From the NCBI GenBank assembly GCA_040217695.1, contig JBEHWO010000288.1, forward strand, positions 1 to 8,955: 8,955 nucleotides of DNA. Direction: 5' to 3'. Each line of letters starts with the position of its first letter. Positions within the stretch are counted from its first letter, which is position 1. Below are positions 1 through 5,662 of the stretch, one piece after another. Below the pieces are notes generated by a model, which was not told the origin of the DNA, did no database searches, and saw only the letters and a program-made list of their open reading frames with translations. The translations under genes were made by a program, and so were the position numbers. Source of the stretch: CALARM01 sp040217695 (lineage in GTDB: Bacteria; Vulcanimicrobiota; SpSt-956; JAKJGF01).

Positions 1-1293
1 TATCAGTCTACCGGAGAAAAAGACATGGCCGGAAAGAACTTCAAAAAATCAATAGAACTGGCTCCGAAAGAGGGAAGCCCTCATTATCATTTCGGTAATT
101 TCTATAAAGACATAAAGCTTTATAATGAAGCTATAGCAGAATATCAGAAAGCCATTGCTCTTGATCCTGATGATGGTTCTTATTATTATTCTCTCGGTGA
201 CGTTCTCAGTCTTATAAATCAGATGGATAAAGCTCTTGTTGCCTATAAAGAAGCTGTAAGTAAAGAACCAAAAAACCCTGTTTATTTGAATAAACTCGGC
301 AGTATTTATTATAAAAGAGAGGACTGGCAGAATGCCATAGAAACCTATAGAAATGCTGTAAAATATTATCCCGAAGATGGCTATTTTCATTATAATCTCG
401 GCAGAGCCTATCAGGAAAACGATCAGACAGAAAGAGCTATCGATCATTACAGAGAAGCTATTTCCATTAACGTAAAAAATGCCGATTTTTATAATTATCT
501 TGGCATATCTTTATATGAAAAACGCGATTATAAAGAAGCGATAGATAATTTTAATAAAGCTATAAAACTTGAACCTGACAGTGCTATATTTTATTATAAT
601 CTTGGAAATGCCCTCTATTTTTCAGGTGATTTTAAAAACAGTATTGACCCTTATAAAAAGGCAGTTTCTCTTTCTCCGAACGATTTTTCATTTCACAGCC
701 ATCTGGGTGTTGCATATATAAAAATCGGTCTTATTGAAGAAGGATTAATGGCTCTGGAAAATGCCCGCAAACTGGCAGGTAATGATAAACAGGTTGAAGA
801 TATAACTAATATTATAGCTAAAGTAAAGGGTGACCACCAGGGGCCGTCTCCGTCTGTTACTCCCGGCCCGAATTTTACAAAAACACCTGTCCCTGACGTT
901 CAGACCCTTTCAGATGAAGATAAAATGTCTATTAAAGAGAGTTTTAACAATGCAGAAGAGTTTGAAAAAAATAAAAAATGGGATATGGCTATATTTCAAT
1001 ATAAGAAAATATTAAAGCTCGATAAAGACAATATCCTTGCCTATCACAGGATGGCTATAGATTATTACCGTCAGAAAAAATATGATGATGCAATAAAAAA
1101 TTTCAATAAAGTCATAGAACTTGACAGTAAAGGTAAAGCTGCCAGTGCAGCTCATTACAGTCTTGCCAATATCTATCTTTTAATCGGAAATAAAGATAAT
1201 GCTATTAAAGAATTTGAACTTTATCTTGAAATTAATCCCAATGCAGATGATGCAGATGAAGTTCGTGCTAAAATAAAGGAGTTGAAAAAGTAA
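1..1293 (+). CDS. TPR-repeat protein, 5'-truncated by the window edge
   Basis: A tandem tetratricopeptide-repeat protein, probably a protein-protein interaction scaffold; no catalytic domain is visible. Counting from the ATG at 25, seven full 34-residue TPRs run from about residue 18 to 253, with repeated LG...Y and A...Y.KAI.L.P positions. A Pro/Ser/Thr-rich linker (about 268-293) follows, then three more TPRs (about 306-408) and a Lys-rich tail. The reading frame is open to base 1. The eight codons before ATG 25 read YQSTGEKD, which fits the second half of helix A of a TPR whose helix B starts at that Met. I therefore treat ATG 25 as internal, although GGAG stands 8 nt before it. No signal peptide can be judged because the N-terminus is missing. 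The stop TAA (1291-1293) lies in the first unit of a heptamer repeat. The downstream gene follows after an 84-nt gap, so an operon with the DUF5693-csaB pair is plausible. The family is certain; the specific role is unknown. Confidence 0.9.
   Translation, partial: YQSTGEKDMAGKNFKKSIELAPKEGSPHYHFGNFYKDIKLYNEAIAEYQKAIALDPDDGSYYYSLGDVLSLINQMDKALVAYKEAVSKEPKNPVYLNKLGSIYYKREDWQNAIETYRNAVKYYPEDGYFHYNLGRAYQENDQTERAIDHYREAISINVKNADFYNYLGISLYEKRDYKEAIDNFNKAIKLEPDSAIFYYNLGNALYFSGDFKNSIDPYKKAVSLSPNDFSFHSHLGVAYIKIGLIEEGLMALENARKLAGNDKQVEDITNIIAKVKGDHQGPSPSVTPGPNFTKTPVPDVQTLSDEDKMSIKESFNNAEEFEKNKKWDMAIFQYKKILKLDKDNILAYHRMAIDYYRQKKYDDAIKNFNKVIELDSKGKAASAAHYSLANIYLLIGNKDNAIKEFELYLEINPNADDADEVRAKIKELKK
1275..1281 (+). 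promoter_or_regulatory. Shine-Dalgarno-like AAAGGAG distant from the next start
   Basis: AAAGGAG lies in the last codons of the TPR gene. It is 96 nt from the ATG at 1378, too far for a normal ribosome binding site. The 1289-1371 hairpin lies between them; if folded, it leaves about 13 unpaired nt (1282-1288 plus 1372-1377). No other SD-like sequence stands at a usable distance before ATG 1378. Use of this site is inference. Confidence 0.3.
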
Positions 1294-1371
1294 GTAGTGA
1301 AAAGTGAAAAGTGAATAGTGAAAAGGAAGAATTACCTTTCACTATTCACTATTCATTATTCACTATTCACT
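1289..1371. repeat. Heptamer inverted repeat A1 (AGTGAAW units), long hairpin
   Basis: The left arm (1289-1326) is five 7-bp units: AGTAAGT, AGTGAAA, AGTGAAA, AGTGAAT, AGTGAAA, then AGG. The right arm (1335-1371) is its inverted counterpart, read on + as TTCACTA-type units. The innermost stem pairs 1313-1326 with 1335-1347 with one bulged A; the loop is the 8 nt at 1327-1334. Over the full arms I count about five mismatches and one bulge. The array fills almost the whole gap between the TPR gene and the DUF5693 gene and supplies the TPR stop codon (TAA in unit 1). There is no T-run after the stem, so it is not a standard terminator. A second copy of this family is at 5288-5362. Confidence 0.9.
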
Positions 1372-1377
1372 ATTCTG

Positions 1378-3381
1378 ATGAAACACCATTTATACGTTTT
1401 TTTACCTGTTTTAATAATTGCTTCTATAATATCTATCTGGATAGCTTATGGAAGAGTGATTGTAGAGCGAAATTTGAATACTGTCAATCTGGCTATGGAC
1501 TATGATGACTGGAAGAAATTCTGTCTTCAGAATGGCTATAAGCTGGAAGATACCCTGGATGCACTGAAAAAAAACGGCATTTCTTCCTTCGGTATTTATG
1601 AAGATACGCCGAAAAGGCTGCAGGAAAGAGGAGAGATTACAGTTTATTCGGGCTTTGATATATTAAATGCTTACAGATTATCAGGAACGTCAAATCAGGT
1701 TCTCGGGAAGCTTGCTGAAGACAGAAAAATTGTACCTGATAATATTTATATTTTATTTCCCGATAATTCACCTTATGTGGATAGATTACAGAAGTATTTT
1801 TTCAGATTTTTTGGCCATGATAGAGTTACTCTTCACAGTTTACCGATGTCACCTTATGTCCTTGAGATACAGGGGGCTTATTCCGATGTCGTAAATCTTG
1901 GTATCGGTCTTCCTGAACATATTGTCAGTCTTCTTTCCTCTAAAGGTTTCTATATAGTTGCAAGAATGGAGAACAGAATTCTTAAAGAAGAAGATCTTGA
2001 TTTCATATTTCAGGAAATTCCATTATCCTGTACAACCCTTATATTTTCAGGTATGAACAATGAAGTGCTCGGTTACCCTGATTTACTGGAAAAGACTGCT
2101 TCCATTATGGAGCAGAAAAATCTTTATTTTGGTTTTATAGAAGTAGCAGATCTTGAAAATCTTCAGAAAGGCTCTATAACCCTGGCAGGGCGTAATATTA
2201 CCAGAGTCGTAAGGGTAATTTCTATGTCTTCTGCCTATCAGGACAAATTGAAATTAGATCAGATAATTGACATGTGGAACCTTGCTGTGACAGAAAGAAA
2301 TATGAGACTCCTTTATCTGAGGCCACTGACAAAAACTGTTGAAAAATTGACTCCTCTGGAAAGTAATATCTATTATCTGGGACTGTGCAGGGATAATATT
2401 CTGGCTTCCGGATTTAACATTGGAGGCACTGAAGGCATGAACTATTTCAGTCCTCACCTTGTATTGAAAATTTTTTCAGGTCTTGGAGCTGTCTGTGCAG
2501 GCATTTTAATTCTTGCCCGTATTTTTCAACTGCCATTTAAATATTCACTTCTTACGGGTTCCGTATGTGCTGCAATTTTACTGGCTGGACTGGTTCTTGC
2601 AGGAAGTTTGATGGCAAAGATATGTGCCCTCATGGCCGGTATTATTTTCCCTGTATTTGCCATTATATTCGGTTTCCCCGGGCTTTTTTCCCCCGGTAAA
2701 TTGTCTGTAAAAAATCCTTTATTTTTTGCTCTGAAAACAGTCTGTATTGTTTCACTTCTTACTGTTATCGGTTCTATTATTACTATGAGTATGGTATCTT
2801 CTACAAAATTTTTCCTTACTGTAGAGCGATTCAAAGGTGTCAAATTTATTATGACCATACCTATATTTTTGATAATCATTTTTTATATTTATGCCGGTAC
2901 GGAAGGAAATAAACTGGAGAATTTTTTAAAAAAAGCCAGAAGTTTTTTAGAGAAACCTGTTTATTTAGGGCAGATATGTGCTTTTTTCCTTATAGGTATG
3001 GCAGGTGTTTTTTATCTTCTCCGTACAGGTAATACTACAGTTGTTCCTGTATCTGATTTTGAAAGAAATCTTCGTTCTTTTCTCGATGCACTTTTAATAG
3101 TAAGGCCTAGATTCAAGGATTTTCTTATAGGTGAGCCTGCACTTTTTTTGGCTGCCTATTTATGGAGTAAAGGTCATTCCAGTTATCTCTGGATCTTTCT
3201 GGCTCTGGCCTGTATGGGGCAGGCTGATATTATGGATACTTTTGCCCATCTTCACACACCTCTTCCTGTGTCATTGCTCAGGGTTTTTCATGGTTTATGG
3301 ATAGGTTCCTGTGCAGGATTTTTTGTTATATTACTTTATAATATATGTTTTCGGGGAGTTACGGGAAATGAGAAAAAATGA
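1378..3381 (+). CDS. DUF5693 family polytopic membrane protein
   Basis: A 667-residue membrane protein of unknown biochemical function, commonly encoded beside csaB. An N-terminal membrane anchor (about residues 5-24) is followed by a roughly 335-residue domain predicted outside the membrane. About eight hydrophobic segments follow: near 362-380, 390-412, 413-433, 448-470, 488-506, 527-547, 585-612 and 635-657. Family-like motifs are RNLRSFLDALLIVRPRFKDF (from about 563), followed by LIGEP, and the C-terminal stretch FAHLHTPLPVSLLRVFHG (about 622-639). I chose ATG 1378 because codons upstream to GTG 1318 are read through the heptamer repeat (LFTIHYS twice) and are unlikely to be protein. No SD is adjacent to 1378. 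It overlaps csaB by 14 nt, so the two are probably co-translated. I infer a membrane role in making, modifying or exporting the polymer that CsaB pyruvylates; the reaction is not known. Confidence 0.88.
   Translation: MKHHLYVFLPVLIIASIISIWIAYGRVIVERNLNTVNLAMDYDDWKKFCLQNGYKLEDTLDALKKNGISSFGIYEDTPKRLQERGEITVYSGFDILNAYRLSGTSNQVLGKLAEDRKIVPDNIYILFPDNSPYVDRLQKYFFRFFGHDRVTLHSLPMSPYVLEIQGAYSDVVNLGIGLPEHIVSLLSSKGFYIVARMENRILKEEDLDFIFQEIPLSCTTLIFSGMNNEVLGYPDLLEKTASIMEQKNLYFGFIEVADLENLQKGSITLAGRNITRVVRVISMSSAYQDKLKLDQIIDMWNLAVTERNMRLLYLRPLTKTVEKLTPLESNIYYLGLCRDNILASGFNIGGTEGMNYFSPHLVLKIFSGLGAVCAGILILARIFQLPFKYSLLTGSVCAAILLAGLVLAGSLMAKICALMAGIIFPVFAIIFGFPGLFSPGKLSVKNPLFFALKTVCIVSLLTVIGSIITMSMVSSTKFFLTVERFKGVKFIMTIPIFLIIIFYIYAGTEGNKLENFLKKARSFLEKPVYLGQICAFFLIGMAGVFYLLRTGNTTVVPVSDFERNLRSFLDALLIVRPRFKDFLIGEPALFLAAYLWSKGHSSYLWIFLALACMGQADIMDTFAHLHTPLPVSLLRVFHGLWIGSCAGFFVILLYNICFRGVTGNEKK
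3353..3358 (+). promoter_or_regulatory. csaB ribosome binding site deciding the start
   Basis: GGGGAG, 9 nt before ATG 3368, inside the end of the DUF5693 gene. It favours ATG 3368 over the in-frame GTG at 3311. The 19 extra residues from 3311 are an out-of-frame reading of the upstream gene and precede the conserved CsaB N-terminus. Confidence 0.75.
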
Positions 3382-4465
3382 TATTCTTCTCTCAGGTTAC
3401 TATGGTTTTAAAAATACAGGGGATGAAGCTATTCTTGCTTCTATCCTTGATGCTTTAAAAAAAGTTGAACCGGAATTGAAGGTTAAGATACTTTCTGTTA
3501 ATCCGTCTTTTACGGAGAAAGAATACAGTACACCTTCAGTGCACCGTTACAGACCGGAAATGTTTTACGCTCTTATGGAAAGCAGAATGTTAATCAGTGG
3601 TGGAGGGGGGTTACTTCAGGACAGTACAAGTATAAGGAGTCCTCTCTATTATCTTGCTATGGTATTACTTGCCAAACTGGCAGGGAAAAAAGTTATGTTT
3701 TATGCCCAGGGGATTGGACCTTTAAATACTTTTGCAGGAAAGTATCTTACTTCCTTTATAGCAAATATGGTGGATTTTATAACCGTAAGAGATGAAAAAT
3801 CAGCACAGATACTGAAGGAACTGGGAGTATGTAAACCGACGATTGAGGTTACAACAGATCCTGTATTTGCCATGAAACCTGCAATTGAACATGATATTCT
3901 GAATGCTTTTACTTCGGAAAATATACCCTTTGAAGGTAACAGGTGGATTGGAGTTTCTGTAAGAGACTGGAATAGTTCTGTTGATTATCTGAATATTATT
4001 TCCCATGTTGTTGATAGACTGTCTGAAAAATTCTCCTGTAAAGTTCTTTTTATACCCATGCATTATCCTGATGATCTAATAATTTCCGGAAAAATAAAAA
4101 ATATGATGAAAAGTTCCGCTTATATTGTTTGCAGTGAATATTCTCCCAGAGTTCTTATGGGAATACTTGGAAAGATGAATATAATTATTGCCATGAGGCT
4201 TCATGCAGTTATTATGTCTTCTGTCCTGGGAGTTCCTTCATTACCACTGGCATATGATCCGAAAATAACAAATATATCAGAACAACTCGGTTTGAAATAT
4301 CTGGCTCTCGAGGAAATCAATGAAGATAATTTATATGATATGGCCCTGAAACTGGCAGAAAACCATGAAAAAATTTCCTCGCTCCTTACGGGAAAAACAG
4401 AAATTCTTAAGGTCAAAGCTCTGAGGAATGCAGAAATTGCAAAGGAAATTTTAAGAAAACCGTGA
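3368..4465 (+). CDS. csaB: Polysaccharide pyruvyl transferase CsaB
   Basis: A 365-residue CsaB-type enzyme. The family transfers a ketal pyruvate from phosphoenolpyruvate to a cell-wall polysaccharide, creating the ligand bound by SLH domains of S-layer and other surface proteins. Visible landmarks are the N-terminal strand-loop LLSGYYGFKNTGDEAIL (about 7-23), the glycine-rich SGGGGLLQD (77-85), KKVMFYAQGIGPL (107-119), FITVRDEKSAQILKELG (137-153), TTDPVFAM (162-169) and the C-terminal MRLHAVIMSSVLGVPSLPLA (276-295) followed by YDPKI. This glycosyltransferase-B-like layout and length are normal for the family. There is no signal peptide, so it is cytosolic or on the inner membrane face. The start overlaps the DUF5693 gene by 14 nt. 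The TGA stop (4463-4465) lies in CGTGATA, which is in 7-nt phase with the heptamer array that begins ten bases later. SLH-domain partners are not in the window. Confidence 0.93.
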   Translation: MRKNDILLSGYYGFKNTGDEAILASILDALKKVEPELKVKILSVNPSFTEKEYSTPSVHRYRPEMFYALMESRMLISGGGGLLQDSTSIRSPLYYLAMVLLAKLAGKKVMFYAQGIGPLNTFAGKYLTSFIANMVDFITVRDEKSAQILKELGVCKPTIEVTTDPVFAMKPAIEHDILNAFTSENIPFEGNRWIGVSVRDWNSSVDYLNIISHVVDRLSEKFSCKVLFIPMHYPDDLIISGKIKNMMKSSAYIVCSEYSPRVLMGILGKMNIIIAMRLHAVIMSSVLGVPSLPLAYDPKITNISEQLGLKYLALEEINEDNLYDMALKLAENHEKISSLLTGKTEILKVKALRNAEIAKEILRKP

Positions 4466-4474
4466 TACTTTAAT

Positions 4475-4551
4475 CGTGACGCGTAACGCGTAACGCGTGA
4501 CGGATGGTTCGTAATGCGTAATGTGTGATGCGTAATGCGTAATGCGTGATG
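4475..4551 (+). repeat. Heptamer array B1-left (CGTRAYG units)
   Basis: Eleven consecutive 7-bp slots. The first four are C-type (CGTGACG, CGTAACG, CGTAACG, CGTGACG). One divergent slot follows (GATGGTT), then six T-type units (CGTAATG, CGTAATG, TGTGATG, CGTAATG, CGTAATG, CGTGATG). The phase continues back through CTTTAAT to CGTGATA, which holds the csaB stop codon. Positions 4482-4503 are identical over 22 bp to 5623-5644. GC content is clearly above the neighbouring genes. Confidence 0.9.
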
Positions 4552-4570
4552 GGTGTTTTACCGGTACCGG

Positions 4571-4588
4571 GCGACCACAGGGGGTCGC
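4571..4588. repeat. Small GC-rich hairpin inside B1
   Basis: GCGACC (4571-4576) and GGTCGC (4583-4588) form a 6-bp stem around ACAGGG. It is preceded by the palindrome CCGGTACCGG (4561-4570). It resembles a decayed copy of a dispersed GC-rich palindrome but is single here. There is no following T-run, so I do not call it a terminator. GGTCGCTGGT (4583-4592) recurs at 5692-5701 before the ABC ATPase gene. Confidence 0.5.
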
Positions 4589-4607
4589 TGGTCACTGTAA
4601 AAAACTC

Positions 4608-4636
4608 TTGTTAAGGTTTTATCGACATGTTATAAT
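4608..4636 (+). promoter_or_regulatory. Predicted sigma-70 promoter P1 for the HEAT gene
   Basis: -35 TTGTTA (4608-4613), a 17-nt spacer, and -10 TATAAT (4631-4636) preceded by TGT (4628-4630), which gives an extended -10. The predicted start is near 4643, leaving about 134 nt of leader before ATG 4777. That leader contains the minus-oriented array at 4680-4705. The promoter lies inside the inverted-repeat region and faces the HEAT gene. Confidence 0.6.
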
Positions 4637-4679
4637 AAAAATCTATAAGGAATAGAAGTTTATTAATAGTTTCTTTCCT

Positions 4680-4705
4680 CGCGTCACGGGTTACGCGTCA
4701 CGATT
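4680..4705 (-). repeat. Heptamer array B1-right, inverted orientation
   Basis: Read on the minus strand the units are CGTGACG, CGTAACC and CGTGACG, flanked by AAT and CGA. It is the opposite-orientation partner of the 4475-4551 array; the outer 16 bp are a perfect inverted match to 4472-4487. It sits in the leader of the HEAT gene transcript predicted from P1. Confidence 0.8.
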
Positions 4706-4776
4706 CAATATATTTGAGACATTTATTTAATTTTCATTCCTAACTTGGACATTAATTTTTTATAGGTGTATACTTT

Positions 4777-5292
4777 ATGGAAGAAAGTCGATATGACTAC
4801 AGTTCATTAAAAAAAGCTATAGAATTGAAATTAAGAAAGGCCCTGGATGCCAAAAAAAATGCGGAAACTTCGAAACATTCCGGGGCAGTTCCTTATAAAT
4901 TACAGCCTAAAATAGGTTTTCTGGATGGTAAAAACGATAATCTTCCGTCTACATTGAGCAAGACTGTAGATTTAAGCAGCGGTACACTTCCCGGAAATAA
5001 AAGAGAACAGGTTAACTGGTTTGATGTTTTGAAAAAATCTACCGGTTATGAGGAAAGGAAAGAAGCTATCAGAGGGATAAGTAAATTGAACGGTCCTGCT
5101 GTTGTCAATACATTGCTTCATGTACTTCTGAACGATGAAAATAAAGATTTAAGACTCGAGGCAGCAGAAGCCCTTGTAAAGTTAAAAGATAAGAAGATTT
5201 TAGACGGGTTACTGAAAGGTATAAAACTTGAGAAAGATTATGAAGTCCGTAAACGTATAGCCTGGGCCTACAGTCAGATTAAATATAAGTGA
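4777..5292 (+). CDS. Small HEAT-repeat protein
   Basis: 171 residues, no signal peptide or membrane segment. The N-terminal 90 residues are polar, begin with a Lys-rich helix (about 9-30) and match no domain I recognise. The C-terminal half is a short HEAT (PBS-lyase-like) alpha-solenoid of about two and a half repeats: about 92-122 (centre AIRGISKLNGPAVVNTLLHV), 123-152 (DLRLEAAEALVKLKDKKIL) and 153-170 (YEVRKRIAWAYSQIK). The alternating VR/LR...A..AL and L..L positions are typical. Such repeats bind other proteins, so an adaptor role is likely but the partner is unknown. The start ATG 4777 has AGGTG (4764-4768) 8 nt upstream. The TGA stop is part of the first unit of heptamer hairpin A2. 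The gene stands alone between two repeat-rich gaps, with its own predicted promoter P1. Confidence 0.85.
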   Translation: MEESRYDYSSLKKAIELKLRKALDAKKNAETSKHSGAVPYKLQPKIGFLDGKNDNLPSTLSKTVDLSSGTLPGNKREQVNWFDVLKKSTGYEERKEAIRGISKLNGPAVVNTLLHVLLNDENKDLRLEAAEALVKLKDKKILDGLLKGIKLEKDYEVRKRIAWAYSQIKYK

Positions 5293-5362
5293 GAAGTGAA
5301 GAGTGAAAAGTGAGTAGTGAATATTGAGTAAAAGATTGTTTTCAATACTCACTTACTGACTT
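5288..5362. repeat. Heptamer inverted repeat A2 (AGTGAAW family)
   Basis: The left arm has six units from 5288: AGTGAGA, AGTGAAG, AGTGAAA, AGTGAGT, AGTGAAT, ATTGAGT. The right arm (about 5339-5362) is a degraded inverted copy. Its core TTTTCAATACTCACTTA pairs with the left GTGAATATTGAGTAAAA, with gaps. It is more decayed than A1. Unit 1 supplies the HEAT gene stop (TGA 5290-5292), in the same register as A1 supplies the TPR stop. The outer end of the right arm runs into the long inverted repeat starting near 5352. Confidence 0.75.
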
Positions 5363-5394
5363 GAGTGTAAGCATGTAATAAAAGGTTTCTTCCT

Positions 5395-5429
5395 GTCACG
5401 CGTAACGCGTTACGCGTTACGCGTCACGA
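5395..5429 (-). repeat. Heptamer array B2-left with 20-bp palindrome
   Basis: On + the units read GTCACGC, GTAACGC, GTTACGC, GTTACGC, GTCACGA. One unit is flipped relative to the rest, which creates the perfect 20-bp palindrome ACGCGTAACGCGTTACGCGT at 5398-5417. Four ACGCGT sites occur at 7-bp spacing. It lies in the left arm of the B2 inverted repeat. Confidence 0.85.
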
Positions 5430-5531
5430 GAGCATATATGTGTTATTTATTCTCACCTCAGTAATTTATCATAATAATTAGAAAATTTTAATTTTTTTTT
5501 AATTTATTTTTAATCTCTACAGTATAAAATC

Positions 5532-5560
5532 TTGTAAACCCGGTAATTATATTATATAAT
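5532..5560 (+). promoter_or_regulatory. Predicted sigma-70 promoter P2 for the ABC operon
   Basis: -35 TTGTAA (5532-5537), a 17-nt spacer, and a consensus -10 TATAAT (5555-5560). A/T tracts at about 5470-5515 could act as an UP element. The predicted start near 5567 leaves about 152 nt of leader before ATG 5719. The promoter lies in the centre of the B2 inverted repeat and faces the ATPase-permease-GldG operon. Confidence 0.6.
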
Positions 5561-5566
5561 ATATAA

Positions 5567-5587
5567 CTTTCAGTTGAAAGCTGAAAG
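5567..5587 (+). promoter_or_regulatory. Stem-loop at the predicted 5' end of the ABC transcript
   Basis: CTTTCAG (5567-5573) pairs perfectly with CTGAAAG (5581-5587) around a 7-nt loop, TTGAAAG. It begins at the position expected for +1 of promoter P2. A 5'-terminal stem-loop can protect mRNA from decay; that role here is inference. Confidence 0.45.
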
Positions 5588-5622
5588 ATATCTTGCTGAG
5601 GTAAGCAATGCATATAAACTCT

Positions 5623-5643
5623 CGTAACGCGTAACGCGTGACG
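5623..5643 (+). repeat. Heptamer array B2-right
   Basis: Three units: CGTAACG, CGTAACG, CGTGACG. It belongs to the right arm of the B2 inverted repeat, and with the next base it is identical to 4482-4503. It runs directly into GGGAGGA (5643-5649), whose inverted counterpart TTCTTCCT lies at the matching place in the left arm. That purine run is therefore repeat sequence first and may not be a functional SD. Confidence 0.85.
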
Positions 5644-5662
5644 GGAGGAATGATTTTATTAC

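Larger units (their letters stand above)
4472..4705. repeat. Inverted-repeat region B1 filling the csaB-HEAT gap
   Basis: Most of the 311-nt gene-free stretch (4466-4776). A perfect 16-bp inverted pair bounds it: AATCGTGACGCGTAAC at 4472-4487 and its reverse complement at 4690-4705. Inside are the long heptamer array (4475-4551), a GC-rich hairpin (4571-4588) and a promoter (4608-4636). The right part (about 4660-4720) resembles the left part of the second element (about 5376-5442) in the same orientation: both have TAATA, then GTTTCTT and CCT, a minus-oriented array and an AT-rich CATATAT-like tail. I see no clear target-site duplication and no transposase. The remaining 4706-4776 is AT-rich leader with an AGGTG SD before the HEAT gene. 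Confidence 0.6.

Noticed and set aside
25..27. ATG 25 as the true start of the TPR gene (GGAG 8 nt upstream)
   Set aside because: The frame is open upstream, and the preceding codons complete part of a TPR helix A. A start at 25 would leave half a repeat, so the gene most likely begins before the window.
49..447. Minus-strand ORFs opposite the genes (for example 49-447, 2526-2879, 6477-6854)
   Set aside because: They lie antisense to well-supported genes, show no domain-like sequence or SD, and reflect the AT-rich codon use of the sense strand.
1318..1377. GTG 1318 as start of the DUF5693 gene
   Set aside because: The added 20 residues are translation of the heptamer hairpin, and no SD precedes the GTG. 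ATG 1378 begins directly with the membrane anchor.
3311..3367. GTG 3311 as start of csaB
   Set aside because: It lies well inside the DUF5693 gene and adds residues not seen in CsaB. ATG 3368 has GGGGAG at good spacing.
4561..4615. GC-rich hairpin as a rho-independent terminator of csaB
   Set aside because: The stem is short, and what follows is a loose A-rich stretch with no T-run on +. The minus strand lacks a T-run at the proper place as well.
4745..4774. TTGGAC-N18-TATACT as a promoter for the HEAT gene
   Set aside because: Transcription would start after the ATG at 4777 and would lose the AGGTG SD. P1 at 4608-4636 is stronger and better placed.
4475..5643. CRISPR array
   Set aside because: Units are 7 bp in direct tandem with no unique spacers, and no cas genes are present.
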